A stretch of 47,644 nucleotides of DNA from assembly GCA_027452145.1 (NCBI GenBank), contig DAIDHB010000499.1, positions 1 through 47,644 of the forward strand, written 5' to 3'. Source of the stretch: Planctomycetales bacterium (GTDB taxonomy: Bacteria > Planctomycetota > Planctomycetia > Isosphaerales > Isosphaeraceae). Below the pieces are notes generated by a model that searched no databases, was not told the origin of the DNA, and saw only the letters and a program-made list of their open reading frames with translations. This document shows positions 18,114 through 26,281 of this stretch, in pieces; the first letter of the stretch is position 1; the number at the start of each line of letters is the position of its first letter. Both the position numbers and the translations under genes were made by a program.

Positions 18114-19580
18114 ATGGTTGTCCAGGCGCGTCGGCGGATTCGGGGAGTCGGTCGGGCTGGGGCCTGGCGTCGAGGAAGGGTGGTCGTGATGCTCGGAGCG
18201 ACGGTCTTGCTCGTTCTCGCCTGCGGGCAGGCGCCCGATGGGTCCGCCGATCCGGGCGCGATGGTGGCGCGGCTGGGTGCGAATCGGTACTCAGAGCGCG
18301 AGGCGGCATCGCTGGCCCTGGAGCGGCTGGGCCGGCCCGCTCTGCCGGCGTTGCGGGCGGCGCGCGACTCGCGCGATCCCGAGATCCGCACCCGCGCGGC
18401 CGGGTTGCTGCACAAGATCGAGGGCGTGCTGCTGACCCAGCCGACTCACATTCGGCTCGATTTCGACCGCGCGCCTCTGGCGCAGGTGACGCGGTCTCTC
18501 TCGCAGCAGGCCGGTTTCAAGGTCGCCCTCTACCCCGAAAACCTGGGCAAGTGGAACTACACGAAGGTCACCCTCCGGCGGCCCGAGCCGGTGACGTTCT
18601 GGAAGGCAGTGGACCTGATCTGCGACGCCGCCGAGCTCCAGCAGAGCCCCGGGATGCATGGGATCGCCGGCCCGCGTGAGCCGACCTTCGCCCTCACGAA
18701 TGGTCCGTCGAGTTCGATCACGCCCAATTCCGACCATGGGCCATTCCGGATCAGTCTGCTGGGCCTGCACGTCCAGCGCGACCTGACCTACGGCTCCTCG
18801 ATGCCCGCCGCCCGGAACGCCGACTTCGGCGGCAATCCCGGTCTACCGAGGGCGGCGGCGGCCGGACGGCGGGCCAGGCTGTATCCCGTGATCAACGAGC
18901 AGTTCTCCGCCTCGATGGTCCTGGCGGCCGAGCCCCGACTCAACGTCTCCCAGAACGGATCGCTCCAGGTCACCGAGGCGGTCGACGACCTCGGCCAGTC
19001 CCTCATCCCCCCGACCGAGGAGCCAACGACGGGCAACCGTCTGGAGGGCTACTTCGGCTCGACTTCGGGATCGGTGCTCCGCCTCCAGGTGCCGTTGCAG
19101 CGGCCGGCCACGCCGGGGCGCATCATCAAGAAGTTGCGCGGCACGATTCCGCTGAACGTCTGCTCGAGACGCGCGGACCCCCTGCATGTCCCGCTCGACC
19201 GGTCGACCGGCAAGAAATTCGCCAATGCCGATGTCGAGGTGGTCGTTCACAGCATCCGACCGGGGGCCATTGGCTCGCAGACGCTTCTTGAGCTCTCCGT
19301 CAAGGCAAGCGAGCGGGCGAGCTCCGCCGACCAGGCCGATGTCGAGGCCTTCGGCGAACTCTACCCGGTCGACACCAATCGCCTCCAGCTCGAGATCTTC
19401 GACTCGCGCGGCCAGCTCGTCACCTGGTTCCCCTCGGGGCACGACTCCGAGACCTCTCGCCTCACCCTGACCCTCAACGGTCAGCCCGGCCGTCTGGTGC
19501 TCAAGGAGCTCCGGTATTACACGCTCAGCCGGGCGACCGTGAACGTGCCCTTCGAGTTCCGGGACGTTCCCATGCCGTGA
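18114..19580 (+). CDS. Exported HEAT-repeat-like protein of unknown function
   Basis: This 488-residue protein starts with an arginine-rich n-region and a hydrophobic helix (residues 23-37, ending LLVLACG), so it is exported and may be lipidated at the cysteine. Residues 48-103 look like a HEAT-type helical repeat (SEREAASLALERLGRPALPA, DPEIRTRAAGLLHKI). The rest (110-488) is a beta-rich region I do not recognise; its opening, LDFDRAPLAQVTRSLSQQAG, resembles secretin-type short domains. An alternative start at 18189 has the better ribosome-binding site (GAGGAAGG) but would remove the positive n-region. It converges on mutY with 129 bases between the stop codons. Confidence 0.75.
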   Translation: MVVQARRRIRGVGRAGAWRRGRVVVMLGATVLLVLACGQAPDGSADPGAMVARLGANRYSEREAASLALERLGRPALPALRAARDSRDPEIRTRAAGLLHKIEGVLLTQPTHIRLDFDRAPLAQVTRSLSQQAGFKVALYPENLGKWNYTKVTLRRPEPVTFWKAVDLICDAAELQQSPGMHGIAGPREPTFALTNGPSSSITPNSDHGPFRISLLGLHVQRDLTYGSSMPAARNADFGGNPGLPRAAAAGRRARLYPVINEQFSASMVLAAEPRLNVSQNGSLQVTEAVDDLGQSLIPPTEEPTTGNRLEGYFGSTSGSVLRLQVPLQRPATPGRIIKKLRGTIPLNVCSRRADPLHVPLDRSTGKKFANADVEVVVHSIRPGAIGSQTLLELSVKASERASSADQADVEAFGELYPVDTNRLQLEIFDSRGQLVTWFPSGHDSETSRLTLTLNGQPGRLVLKELRYYTLSRATVNVPFEFRDVPMP

Positions 19581-19600
19581 TCCCTCAGCGGAAGAACGGG

Positions 19601-19711
19601 AACCGCGAGAGCGCGAGAAGCAAACGACGGAGCGCAGAGGAAGTATCGAACCGCCGCTCGACCCGATTCCGCATCCGTGCCTTTTCGATGTTTCTCTCGT
19701 TTTTCGCGGTT
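19601..19711. repeat. Imperfect inverted repeat between convergent genes
   Basis: AACCGCGAGAGCGCGAGA at 19601-19618 is mirrored by TCTCGTTTTTCGCGGTT at 19695-19711, an imperfect inverted pair about 110 bases end to end. The right arm overlaps the mutY stop codon. The arms could form a stem acting as a bidirectional terminator, or mark an old miniature element. The AACCGCGA ends recall dispersed intergenic repeats seen in several bacterial genomes. Confidence 0.4.
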
Positions 19712-20837
19712 AGCTCCGGGGTACGAGCGCCCCACTCGGCCCCGGCCAGCCGGGCTCGCGCCGAAGCCTCTCGAGGATTCGGCGGCCGGCCGAGCCGAAT
19801 GTCAAGGCACCCAGTCCATCGAGGGTCTCCCACCGGGTGTCGATCAGGCCCGGGCCGGGTTGAGGAGTGCCGGCCCGCCGTTCGCCTCGTGCGATTTCGA
19901 GGGTGACGCGGTACCTCGTCACGCCAAACCGGACGGTGGCGGCCACCGGGCCGATGCTGGCAGTGACTCCCGTGAGGCGCCGCACGCCTTCGGGCAGGTC
20001 GACCGGTCCATCGAAGGATCGGCCCGCCGGGTCGGGGCCCTCACGGTGGATGGTGGGGAACTCCCAGAACTGCTCCCAGAGGCCTCCTCGGCCGCGCTGA
20101 ACGACGAGGTATCGATCGCCCTGAGTAATCACCGCGCACGCCTCGCGGACCTCGGTCGGTGCCGGCCGGGGGGTCGATCGCGGGATGACGTCCTGGAGCC
20201 CCCGCCGCCTCGCCTCGCACGAGGCTGCGACCGGGCAGAGCAGGCAACTCGGCTGGCGGGGCGTGCAGATCGTGGCCCCGAGGTCCATCAGGGATTGGTT
20301 GAAGTCGCCGGCCTGCTGCGGCGGGACCAGCCGGGCCGCGGCCGACCAGACTCGACGGCGGCCGGCGGTGGACGTCGGGTCCTCCTCGAGGGCGAGCAGC
20401 CGTGCCAGGACCCGCTGACTGTTGGCCTCGACGATCGGCTCGGGCCGATCGAAGGCGAACGAGAGCACGGCCCCAGCAATGTACGGGCCGACGCCGGGCA
20501 AGGCGCGAACTGCCTCCGGGTCGTCGGGGATGTCCCCCCCGTGGGCCGAGACGACCTGTCGGGCGGCCGCGTGGAGCTGTCGGGCCCGTCGGTAGTAGCC
20601 CAGGCCCTCCCACATCTTCAAAACCTCGGACTCGTCAGCGTCGGCCAGGCTCCGCGCGTCCGGGAACCGGCGGAGGAACCGCTCGTAATACGGGATCACG
20701 GCGGCGACCGTCGTCTGGACGAGCATCATCTCCGAGACGAGGATGCGGTAAGCGTCGCGGTCTGCTCGCCAGGGGAGCGTGCGGCCGGCCTCGCGGTACC
20801 ACGCGAGCAGACAGGTCCGGATGGCATCGACCCGCAT
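19710..20837 (-). CDS. mutY: A/G-specific adenine DNA glycosylase (MutY)
   Basis: This 375-residue protein should remove adenine mispaired with 8-oxoguanine in base excision repair. The start at 20837 is preferred to a frame from 20945 because GGAGG lies 8 bases upstream. It has the catalytic glutamate in SEMML (E36), the helix-hairpin-helix LPGVG (113-117), and the iron-sulfur ligands C191, C198, C201, C207 (C-x6-C-x2-C-x5-C). A NUDIX-like 8-oxoG recognition domain follows from about 220 (VREACAVITQGDRYLVVQRG). Oddly, the position of the catalytic Asp (E. coli D138, in ILDGNV) reads IVEANS here, a glutamate at 137. The family call is secure; full activity is less certain. Confidence 0.93.
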   Translation of the reverse strand: MRVDAIRTCLLAWYREAGRTLPWRADRDAYRILVSEMMLVQTTVAAVIPYYERFLRRFPDARSLADADESEVLKMWEGLGYYRRARQLHAAARQVVSAHGGDIPDDPEAVRALPGVGPYIAGAVLSFAFDRPEPIVEANSQRVLARLLALEEDPTSTAGRRRVWSAAARLVPPQQAGDFNQSLMDLGATICTPRQPSCLLCPVAASCEARRRGLQDVIPRSTPRPAPTEVREACAVITQGDRYLVVQRGRGGLWEQFWEFPTIHREGPDPAGRSFDGPVDLPEGVRRLTGVTASIGPVAATVRFGVTRYRVTLEIARGERRAGTPQPGPGLIDTRWETLDGLGALTFGSAGRRILERLRREPGWPGPSGALVPRS

Positions 20838-21321
20838 CGGATCGTCCTCCGGGCGGGCTTCACTGGTCGCCTCGCCGGCGGGGTCCTGGGCACCCTCGGC
20901 CTGCAAGGCCGACCTGGGGTCTCGTGATCGCCGCCTGGCGGGCATCCTCGAGTCTCCGGACTCCCGAATGGGGGGATTGGGAAAAAAACGCCGATTTTCA
21001 AAAAAGCCGCATCGCGCCCGTTAAAGTTTCCTATAATGTCTGTGTCTGACCAAGTGCGACACCAGGAGAGGATGAAAAAGATGACTGGCCTGGATCTTCT
21101 CCTCGCGCAGATGCTGGTGTCAGGTCGGGCCCCCTGCCCCATCGTCGGAGTTCTGCATCCGCAAGGTGATCCAGACGATCTCCCATCAAATGGTCCGCGC
21201 CACGCCAGGTCGTCGTCAAGCGACTGACCCGGCATTGGAGCCGTCGCAGGCTCATGGCAACGCAACGGCCGGCCGATCGACCTGCCGGCCAGGACACGCC
21301 CAAACCACAAAGAGGTGGACC
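20838..21321. promoter_or_regulatory. Intergenic region upstream of the FliA-like sigma factor
   Basis: These 484 bases lie between divergent mutY and the sigma factor. TATAAT at 21032-21037 is a perfect -10 hexamer in an AT-rich stretch (20975-21040), although no good -35 is 17 bases upstream. A 51-codon frame, 21072-21227 plus, starts right after AGGAGAGG and could be a small leader or protein (MKKMTGLDLLLAQ...), but it matches nothing I know. The sigma factor start itself is a GTG. Confidence 0.4.
21072..21227 (+). CDS. Possible small protein, unrecognised
   Basis: This 51-codon frame begins MKKMTGLDLLLAQMLVSG and sits 35 bases downstream of the TATAAT box. AGGAG is only 3 bases before the first ATG, but is 12 bases before the ATG at residue 4. 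Composition is unremarkable and no domain is visible. It may equally be the 5' leader of the sigma factor message. Conservation in relatives would be the deciding evidence. Confidence 0.2.
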   Translation: MKKMTGLDLLLAQMLVSGRAPCPIVGVLHPQGDPDDLPSNGPRHARSSSSD

Positions 21322-22044
21322 GTGAACGACCAGTCAGCAGCCGCACGGCACCCCGGCGAGGGTGCGCGCACGACCTTTGCCGCGAAGACGAATCCGGCTC
21401 GTCCGATTCGTTCCCTCGATGAGCCACCCCGCACGGGCGTGAGCGATTCCGGCGGGTTTTCCGGGCGTAGCGACCCGCGCCCGCCTCGTGGACCCCTGAC
21501 CGAGGACCAGCGCCGACTGGTTCTCGATCACATGCCGCTCGCCGGCCGGATGGCGCGAGAGTTCCACAGCGGAACCTTGGACCGCGAGGAGCTGGAGGCC
21601 GAGGCGCTCGCCGCCCTGGTGGAGTCCGCGACGACGTTCGACCCGTCGCGGGGCGTCCCGTTCGGATGCTTCGCCAGGCTGCGTATCCAGGGGGCGCTGC
21701 GGACCTACCGGCGCTTTGTCTTCCATGCGTCCTGGCGGGGCGCGGCCGAGGAGCGGCCGGTGTTCCAGCGGCTCAGTTCCACCGACGACCTGCACGGCCG
21801 CGTGCTGGGCCGGGAGCCCGAGGGCCCGCTGGGTCGCGAGCTGGAGTGTCGCGAGGCACTCGAGTCGGCCATCCGATTACTGCCCCGATCGCACTCGGCG
21901 GCCTGCCGGATGATCTATCTCGAGGGCCGATCTCGCGAGGAGACCGCGGCGGCGCTCGGAGTCTCGCGGGGGTATCTCTCGCGGATCAGCGCCGACGCCG
22001 TCAACTGGCTCGCCCACGAGACGCGCGGGTTGCTAGCGGGATAG
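21322..22044 (+). CDS. Sigma-70 family RNA polymerase sigma factor, FliA/WhiG-like
   Basis: This 240-residue protein starts at a GTG preceded by AGAGGTGG. The first ~55 residues are a low-complexity basic extension. Region 2 spans about 66-132 (LEAEALAALVESATTFDPSR, VPFGCFARLRIQGALRTYRR), the pattern of group 3 sigma factors such as FliA and WhiG. Region 4 lies at about 185-235 (ESAIRLLPRSHSAACRMIYL, SREETAAALGVSRGYLSRI). Region 3 looks degenerate. No flagellar or anti-sigma gene lies nearby, so its regulon cannot be inferred. It converges on the DegT gene with 45 bases between. Confidence 0.88.
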   Translation: MNDQSAAARHPGEGARTTFAAKTNPARPIRSLDEPPRTGVSDSGGFSGRSDPRPPRGPLTEDQRRLVLDHMPLAGRMAREFHSGTLDREELEAEALAALVESATTFDPSRGVPFGCFARLRIQGALRTYRRFVFHASWRGAAEERPVFQRLSSTDDLHGRVLGREPEGPLGRELECREALESAIRLLPRSHSAACRMIYLEGRSREETAAALGVSRGYLSRISADAVNWLAHETRGLLAG

Positions 22045-22089
22045 TTGGACCCTCTCCCGCCGGTTCCCCGCGCGATGTGGAGGCCCTCG

Positions 22090-23274
22090 TCAGGCCGCCC
22101 GATCGGCGGCCACGTCGAGGTGCGAGTGGCCATGGCTGTCGAGGTAAAGCCGGATCGAGCCGACGACATAGTGCTGCTGCTCATCGGTGAGCTCGGGGTA
22201 CATCGGCAGCGCCAGGGTCTGCCGGGCGGCCGCCTCGGCGACCGGGAAGTCCCCGGGCTGGTAGCCCAGCGCCTGGAAGCAGGGCTGGAGATGCAGGGGC
22301 ACGGGATAGTAGATCTCCGTGCCCACCTGGCGGGATCCAAGATACTCCCGCAGGCCGTCGCGCAGCGGTGCCGGCACGCGGATCACGTACTGGTTATATA
22401 CGTGGTAATGCCCCGGGCGCTCGACCGGCAGCACAACCAGGTCGTCGACCTGGTGCTCGGCGAAAAGGGCGTTGTAGCGTTCGGCGGCCGCGCGGCGTCC
22501 GGCGGTCCACTCGTCCAGGTGCCGCAGCTTGACGCGGAGCACGGCCGCCTGCAAGGCATCGAGCCGCGAGTTGATTCCGACCTCGTGGTGGTAGTACTTG
22601 GGCTCCATCCCGTGGACCCGCAGTCGGGCGAGGGTGCGGCCGAACACGGGATCGTCCGTGGTCATCATGCCGCCGTCACCGAAGCCGCCGAGGTTCTTGG
22701 ACGGGTAGAAGCTGAACGCCGCGGCCTGGCCGAGCCGGCCGGTCCGGTGCCCGTGATACGCGGCGCCGATGGCCTGGGCGGCGTCCTCGAGGACAAACAG
22801 GCCGTTCTTCCGGGCGATCTCGTTGATCGGCCCCATCTCGGCGGTCTGCCCGTACAGATGGACGGGGATGATCGCACGGGTCCGGGGCGTGATGGCGGCC
22901 TCGATCAGGTTTGGATCGATGTTGTAGGTGTCCGGTTCGACGTCGACGAACACCGGCCGGGCCCCGACACGCCAGATGGTGCTGGCGGTCGCGAAGAAGC
23001 TATACGGTGTCGTGATCACCTCGTCGCCGGGCCCGAGTCCCAGAGCCATCAGGGGCAGCAACAGCGCATCGGTCCCCGAGGCGCAGCCGATCCCGCGGCC
23101 GGCGCCGCAGTACTCGGCCAGCTCGGCCTCGAGCCGCTCGACCTCCGGACCATTGACGAACATCTGGCTCTCGATCACCCGCCGCACGGTCGATTCGATC
23201 TCGTCGCGAATCCCCTGGTATTGCGACTTCAAATCGAGTGCTGGGACGGCGACGCTTTTCGGCGGGACGCTCAT
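22090..23274 (-). CDS. DegT/DnrJ/EryC1/StrS family sugar aminotransferase
   Basis: This 394-residue PLP enzyme probably transfers an amino group to a nucleotide-linked keto-sugar for polysaccharide or glycan synthesis. Visible features are SGTDAL (66-71, phosphate binding), VLEDAAQAIGA (D164 contacts the pyridine nitrogen), and FYPSKNLGGFGDGG with catalytic Lys193. The C-terminal half has the usual YNQYVIRV and PVPLHLQPCF segments. The start at 23274 is supported by AGGAG 9 bases upstream. It is a single gene; no sugar dehydratase or glycosyltransferase is adjacent, so the substrate stays open. Confidence 0.92.
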   Translation of the reverse strand: MSVPPKSVAVPALDLKSQYQGIRDEIESTVRRVIESQMFVNGPEVERLEAELAEYCGAGRGIGCASGTDALLLPLMALGLGPGDEVITTPYSFFATASTIWRVGARPVFVDVEPDTYNIDPNLIEAAITPRTRAIIPVHLYGQTAEMGPINEIARKNGLFVLEDAAQAIGAAYHGHRTGRLGQAAAFSFYPSKNLGGFGDGGMMTTDDPVFGRTLARLRVHGMEPKYYHHEVGINSRLDALQAAVLRVKLRHLDEWTAGRRAAAERYNALFAEHQVDDLVVLPVERPGHYHVYNQYVIRVPAPLRDGLREYLGSRQVGTEIYYPVPLHLQPCFQALGYQPGDFPVAEAAARQTLALPMYPELTDEQQHYVVGSIRLYLDSHGHSHLDVAADRAA

Positions 23275-23601
23275 CGGCGATCACTCCTTTGACGCCTCTG
23301 GCGGAAGGCAAGGTCTTCAACCGGCCGGAGATGTGCCCAATCTCCTTCCCTGGAGATATCGGCGGACGCAACCTAGTGCTTCGGGCGTTCCGTGTCAATG
23401 GCGGTCCTCGCGGGCCGATTGCAAGACCTGGGCGGGCCGGGAACGATCTCGGGCGGGGTCCGGGCAACTCGCGACGGCCCACCGTCCCATTTCGGAGGCT
23501 CGCCTCACCGGGTCTGATGCGATACAGTCGGCATTTCCGGCGGGGATTCGCACCCCGCCATCCCGGCGATTGCCTCCAACCCGAGACCAAAGATCGCGGC
23601 C
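23275..23601. promoter_or_regulatory. Divergent intergenic region between aminotransferase and lactonase genes
   Basis: These 327 bases separate two divergent genes and should carry both promoters. The AGGAG of the aminotransferase lies at its left end. No convincing -35/-10 pair, operator or riboswitch fold was recognised. Confidence 0.3.
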
Positions 23602-24876
23602 ATGAAGCTAAACCGGCCTTCCCGACGCGCGTTCCTGCGCGCCTCCGCCGTGCTGGCGAGCTCGACGACCCAGGCGTTTGCGGGCGCCTCGAAAACCACG
23701 ACCGACGACGACGGCGGGCCGCTCATGGCCTACGTCGGGACCTTCAGTTCGCCCCTGGGCGACGTGCTGCCCACCCAGGTCGACCTGCCTCCCGGCAACG
23801 GCCGCGGCATCCACGCCTTCCGCGTCGATCGCAAGTCCGGGGCTCTCACTTCGGCCGAGATCTACCGGATAGGGACAAGCCCGAGCTGCCTGGTCGCCAA
23901 CCGGGCCGGAACGCGCCTCTACTCGGCAAATGAGACCGACCGCGTCGGCAACCCCAGGCAGGGGACTGTCAGTGCCTTCAAGATCGACCCGTCGGATGGC
24001 CGCCTCACCCTGCTCAACACCGCTCCATCCGGCGGCGCCGGGCCGACCTACGTCAGCATCCATCCCTCCGGCCGGTTCCTGCTCGTCGCCAATTACTTCG
24101 GAGGCTCGATCGCCGTACTCCCGATCCTCACCGACGGACGCCTTGGCCCCGCCGTCGTCGTCAAGAACGACGACGGCCCACTCGGTCCCACTCGCGCCGA
24201 GCATGCCCCGAATGGCAGCTTCGCCGTCAGCGGCCACGATCGCACTCACGCCCACATGGTCCACGCCGATCCGGGCGGGAAATTCGTGCTGCATGTGGAC
24301 CTGGGGCTGGACCGAATCTTCGTCTGGCGCTTCGACGAACAGACGGGCATGCTCACGCCGAACGAGCCTCATGCTGTGTCCTTGCCGGCGGGCGACGGGC
24401 CTCGGCACTTCCATTTCCACCCGAACGGCCGGTGGTTCTACTCGATCCAGGAGGAGGGCTCGACGGTCGTCCTGTTCGACTACGACGGGGCGGCCGGGCG
24501 TCTTTCGCCCAGGCAGACGATCTCGACCTTGCCGCCCGGTTTCGCCGGGAGCAACTTCTGCTCGGCGATCCTGCTCTCGTCCGATGGCCGGTTCCTCTAC
24601 GCGGGGAACCGCCTGCACGACAGCATCGCCATTTTCTCGATCGGCGCGCGGGGCGAGCTGGCCTACGTCGGCGAGGAATGGACGCGTGGCGATTATCCCC
24701 GAAGCTTCGGCTTCGACCCCTACGGCCAGTTCCTCTACTGCTGCAACCAGCGCGGAGATAACGTGGCGGTGTTCCGGGTCGATCGGCGGGGCGGCGGCCT
24801 GGCGTTCGCGGGCCACTATGCGCCGGTGGGCAATCCGTCGAGCATCACGTTCGTCGAGCTCGGCCGGCACCGCTGA
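23602..24876 (+). CDS. Secreted lactonase-family beta-propeller (6-phosphogluconolactonase-like)
   Basis: This 424-residue protein has a twin-arginine signal (SRRAFLRAS, residues 7-15) and then a seven-bladed propeller of the Lactonase family (PF10282-type). Typical blade motifs are MAYVGTFSS, HAFRVDRKSGALTSAE, PTYVSIHPSGRFLLVANYFG, DRIFVWRFDEQTGML, RHFHFHPNGRWFYSIQEEGS and PRSFGFDPYGQFLYCCNQ. Cytosolic members hydrolyse 6-phosphogluconolactone, but a Tat-exported protein is unlikely to act in the pentose phosphate pathway. A role on other lactones or sugars outside the cytoplasm is more plausible (inference). It is monocistronic as far as can be seen. Confidence 0.9.
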   Translation: MKLNRPSRRAFLRASAVLASSTTQAFAGASKTTTDDDGGPLMAYVGTFSSPLGDVLPTQVDLPPGNGRGIHAFRVDRKSGALTSAEIYRIGTSPSCLVANRAGTRLYSANETDRVGNPRQGTVSAFKIDPSDGRLTLLNTAPSGGAGPTYVSIHPSGRFLLVANYFGGSIAVLPILTDGRLGPAVVVKNDDGPLGPTRAEHAPNGSFAVSGHDRTHAHMVHADPGGKFVLHVDLGLDRIFVWRFDEQTGMLTPNEPHAVSLPAGDGPRHFHFHPNGRWFYSIQEEGSTVVLFDYDGAAGRLSPRQTISTLPPGFAGSNFCSAILLSSDGRFLYAGNRLHDSIAIFSIGARGELAYVGEEWTRGDYPRSFGFDPYGQFLYCCNQRGDNVAVFRVDRRGGGLAFAGHYAPVGNPSSITFVELGRHR

Positions 24877-25034
24877 GCCGGGGCCCTGACGGACCGGCCG
24901 TCGACCCCTGGTTGCCTTCGGGCGCGTGGGCATGGCCGGTCCGCCACTTTCGTGGCGACCCGCGCTCATGTTAAGGTAGGTGTTCCCACTGATATTCCGC
25001 ACTCACGGACGGGGAGAGCTCCCCGGTCAGGCCC

Positions 25035-26249
25035 ATGGTCCCGGTCGACTGGAAGAAGTTCGTTCATCCCAGGGGCGTGTTCCGGCTCGAGTACCCCTCG
25101 CACTGGGACCACGCCCAGAAGGACGAGGCGCGCTCCTGCGGGTTCGGCCCTCACGAGCGCGACGACGTGGGCCTGTGGATCTCTCTGATGCCGGTGAGCG
25201 TCGACTGCAACCGGATGGCCGACGAGCTGCCGAAGATCCTGGAGCAGGTCCTGCCCAGGATGGAGGGAGGCAATATCCGCCGGGACGAAACCCTGCGTCA
25301 TTACGGGGTCAAGGCGGACGTGCACAAGGACGGCGAGGGCGGCCACTTCTGGCTGGTGGCAGGCGGCGACGTGGTGCTCTTCGCCAGCACCCAGCTCCCG
25401 ATCGCCGAACAGGAGGTCTGGAACCCGGTCTTCGAGCGGGTGATGGCCACGCTGGAGATCACGCGTGAGGAGGAGCTGGCCTACCGTCAGCTCACCGACG
25501 ACATCCTGACCCTGCTTCGCGAGCGGCATCCCGACCAGGACTTCCGCGCCGATGAGAAGGGCATCCGCGGCCGCGACCGCGTTGTCTTCCTGAGCAACGT
25601 CTTCCGCGAGGTCCGCGGCGCCTCGCCCGAGCGCCGGAAGGAGGTCATCGAGCATTTCGTCAAGGGCCTCGGACAGTCGATCGACCTACCCCTGGGACAG
25701 GAGACCTGGGACGACGCCAGGCAGCGCGTGCTTCCCCTGTTGAAGCCGCGCAGCTATCTCGAGTCGACATCGGCGAACCGGCATTCCCTGTTCACCGATT
25801 GGCTTTCGGGCGTGGTGATCTGCTACGCGCTCAAGAGCAAGGATATCTTCCGCTTCGTGACGACGGCCGACCTCGAGCGCTGGGAGACGGACGCCCAGAC
25901 GATTCACGACACGTCGGTGGCGAACCTGGTCCGGCTGTCGTGGCCGAAGAGGCTCGAGGGGGCTCGCCAGCATGACGGCAGCCGACTGATCATCGTCTCG
26001 ACCAGCGACGGGCTGGCGTCGAGCCGGCTGCTCCACCCTGACCTGCACAAGCTTTTCAGCGGCCCGCTCGGCAGTCCCTTCCGCGCCGGCATCCCCGACC
26101 GCGATACGTTGGTGATCTACTCCGACCGCCGCAGCCTCCGCGAGCGGACCGAGCGCCAGTTGAAAAAGGACTACAAGTCGTCGAGCTACCCGATCACGCC
26201 CCGGCCATTCCTCGTCACGGCCGACGGCATCGCGCCGGCGCCCAAATGA
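25035..26249 (+). CDS. DUF1444 family protein with N-terminal PsbP-like region
   Basis: This 404-residue cytosolic protein has no signal peptide. Residues 1-140 (HPRGVFRLEYPSHWD, then LWISLMPVS and FWLVAGGDVVLFAST) look like the PsbP/DcrB-type fold found in stress-related proteins. Residues 155-395 match the DUF1444 (YtpQ-like) family. Its C-terminal motif DLHKLFSGPLGSPFRAGIPD, followed by RDTLVIYSDR, is characteristic. The biochemical function of DUF1444 is not known to me. The stop lies 33 bases from the convergent DUF1501 gene end. The ribosome-binding site is weak (GTCAGG). Confidence 0.8.
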   Translation: MVPVDWKKFVHPRGVFRLEYPSHWDHAQKDEARSCGFGPHERDDVGLWISLMPVSVDCNRMADELPKILEQVLPRMEGGNIRRDETLRHYGVKADVHKDGEGGHFWLVAGGDVVLFASTQLPIAEQEVWNPVFERVMATLEITREEELAYRQLTDDILTLLRERHPDQDFRADEKGIRGRDRVVFLSNVFREVRGASPERRKEVIEHFVKGLGQSIDLPLGQETWDDARQRVLPLLKPRSYLESTSANRHSLFTDWLSGVVICYALKSKDIFRFVTTADLERWETDAQTIHDTSVANLVRLSWPKRLEGARQHDGSRLIIVSTSDGLASSRLLHPDLHKLFSGPLGSPFRAGIPDRDTLVIYSDRRSLRERTERQLKKDYKSSSYPITPRPFLVTADGIAPAPK

Positions 26250-26281
26250 GCGGCCTGACTGGCGGCATCACCGGGATCGGC

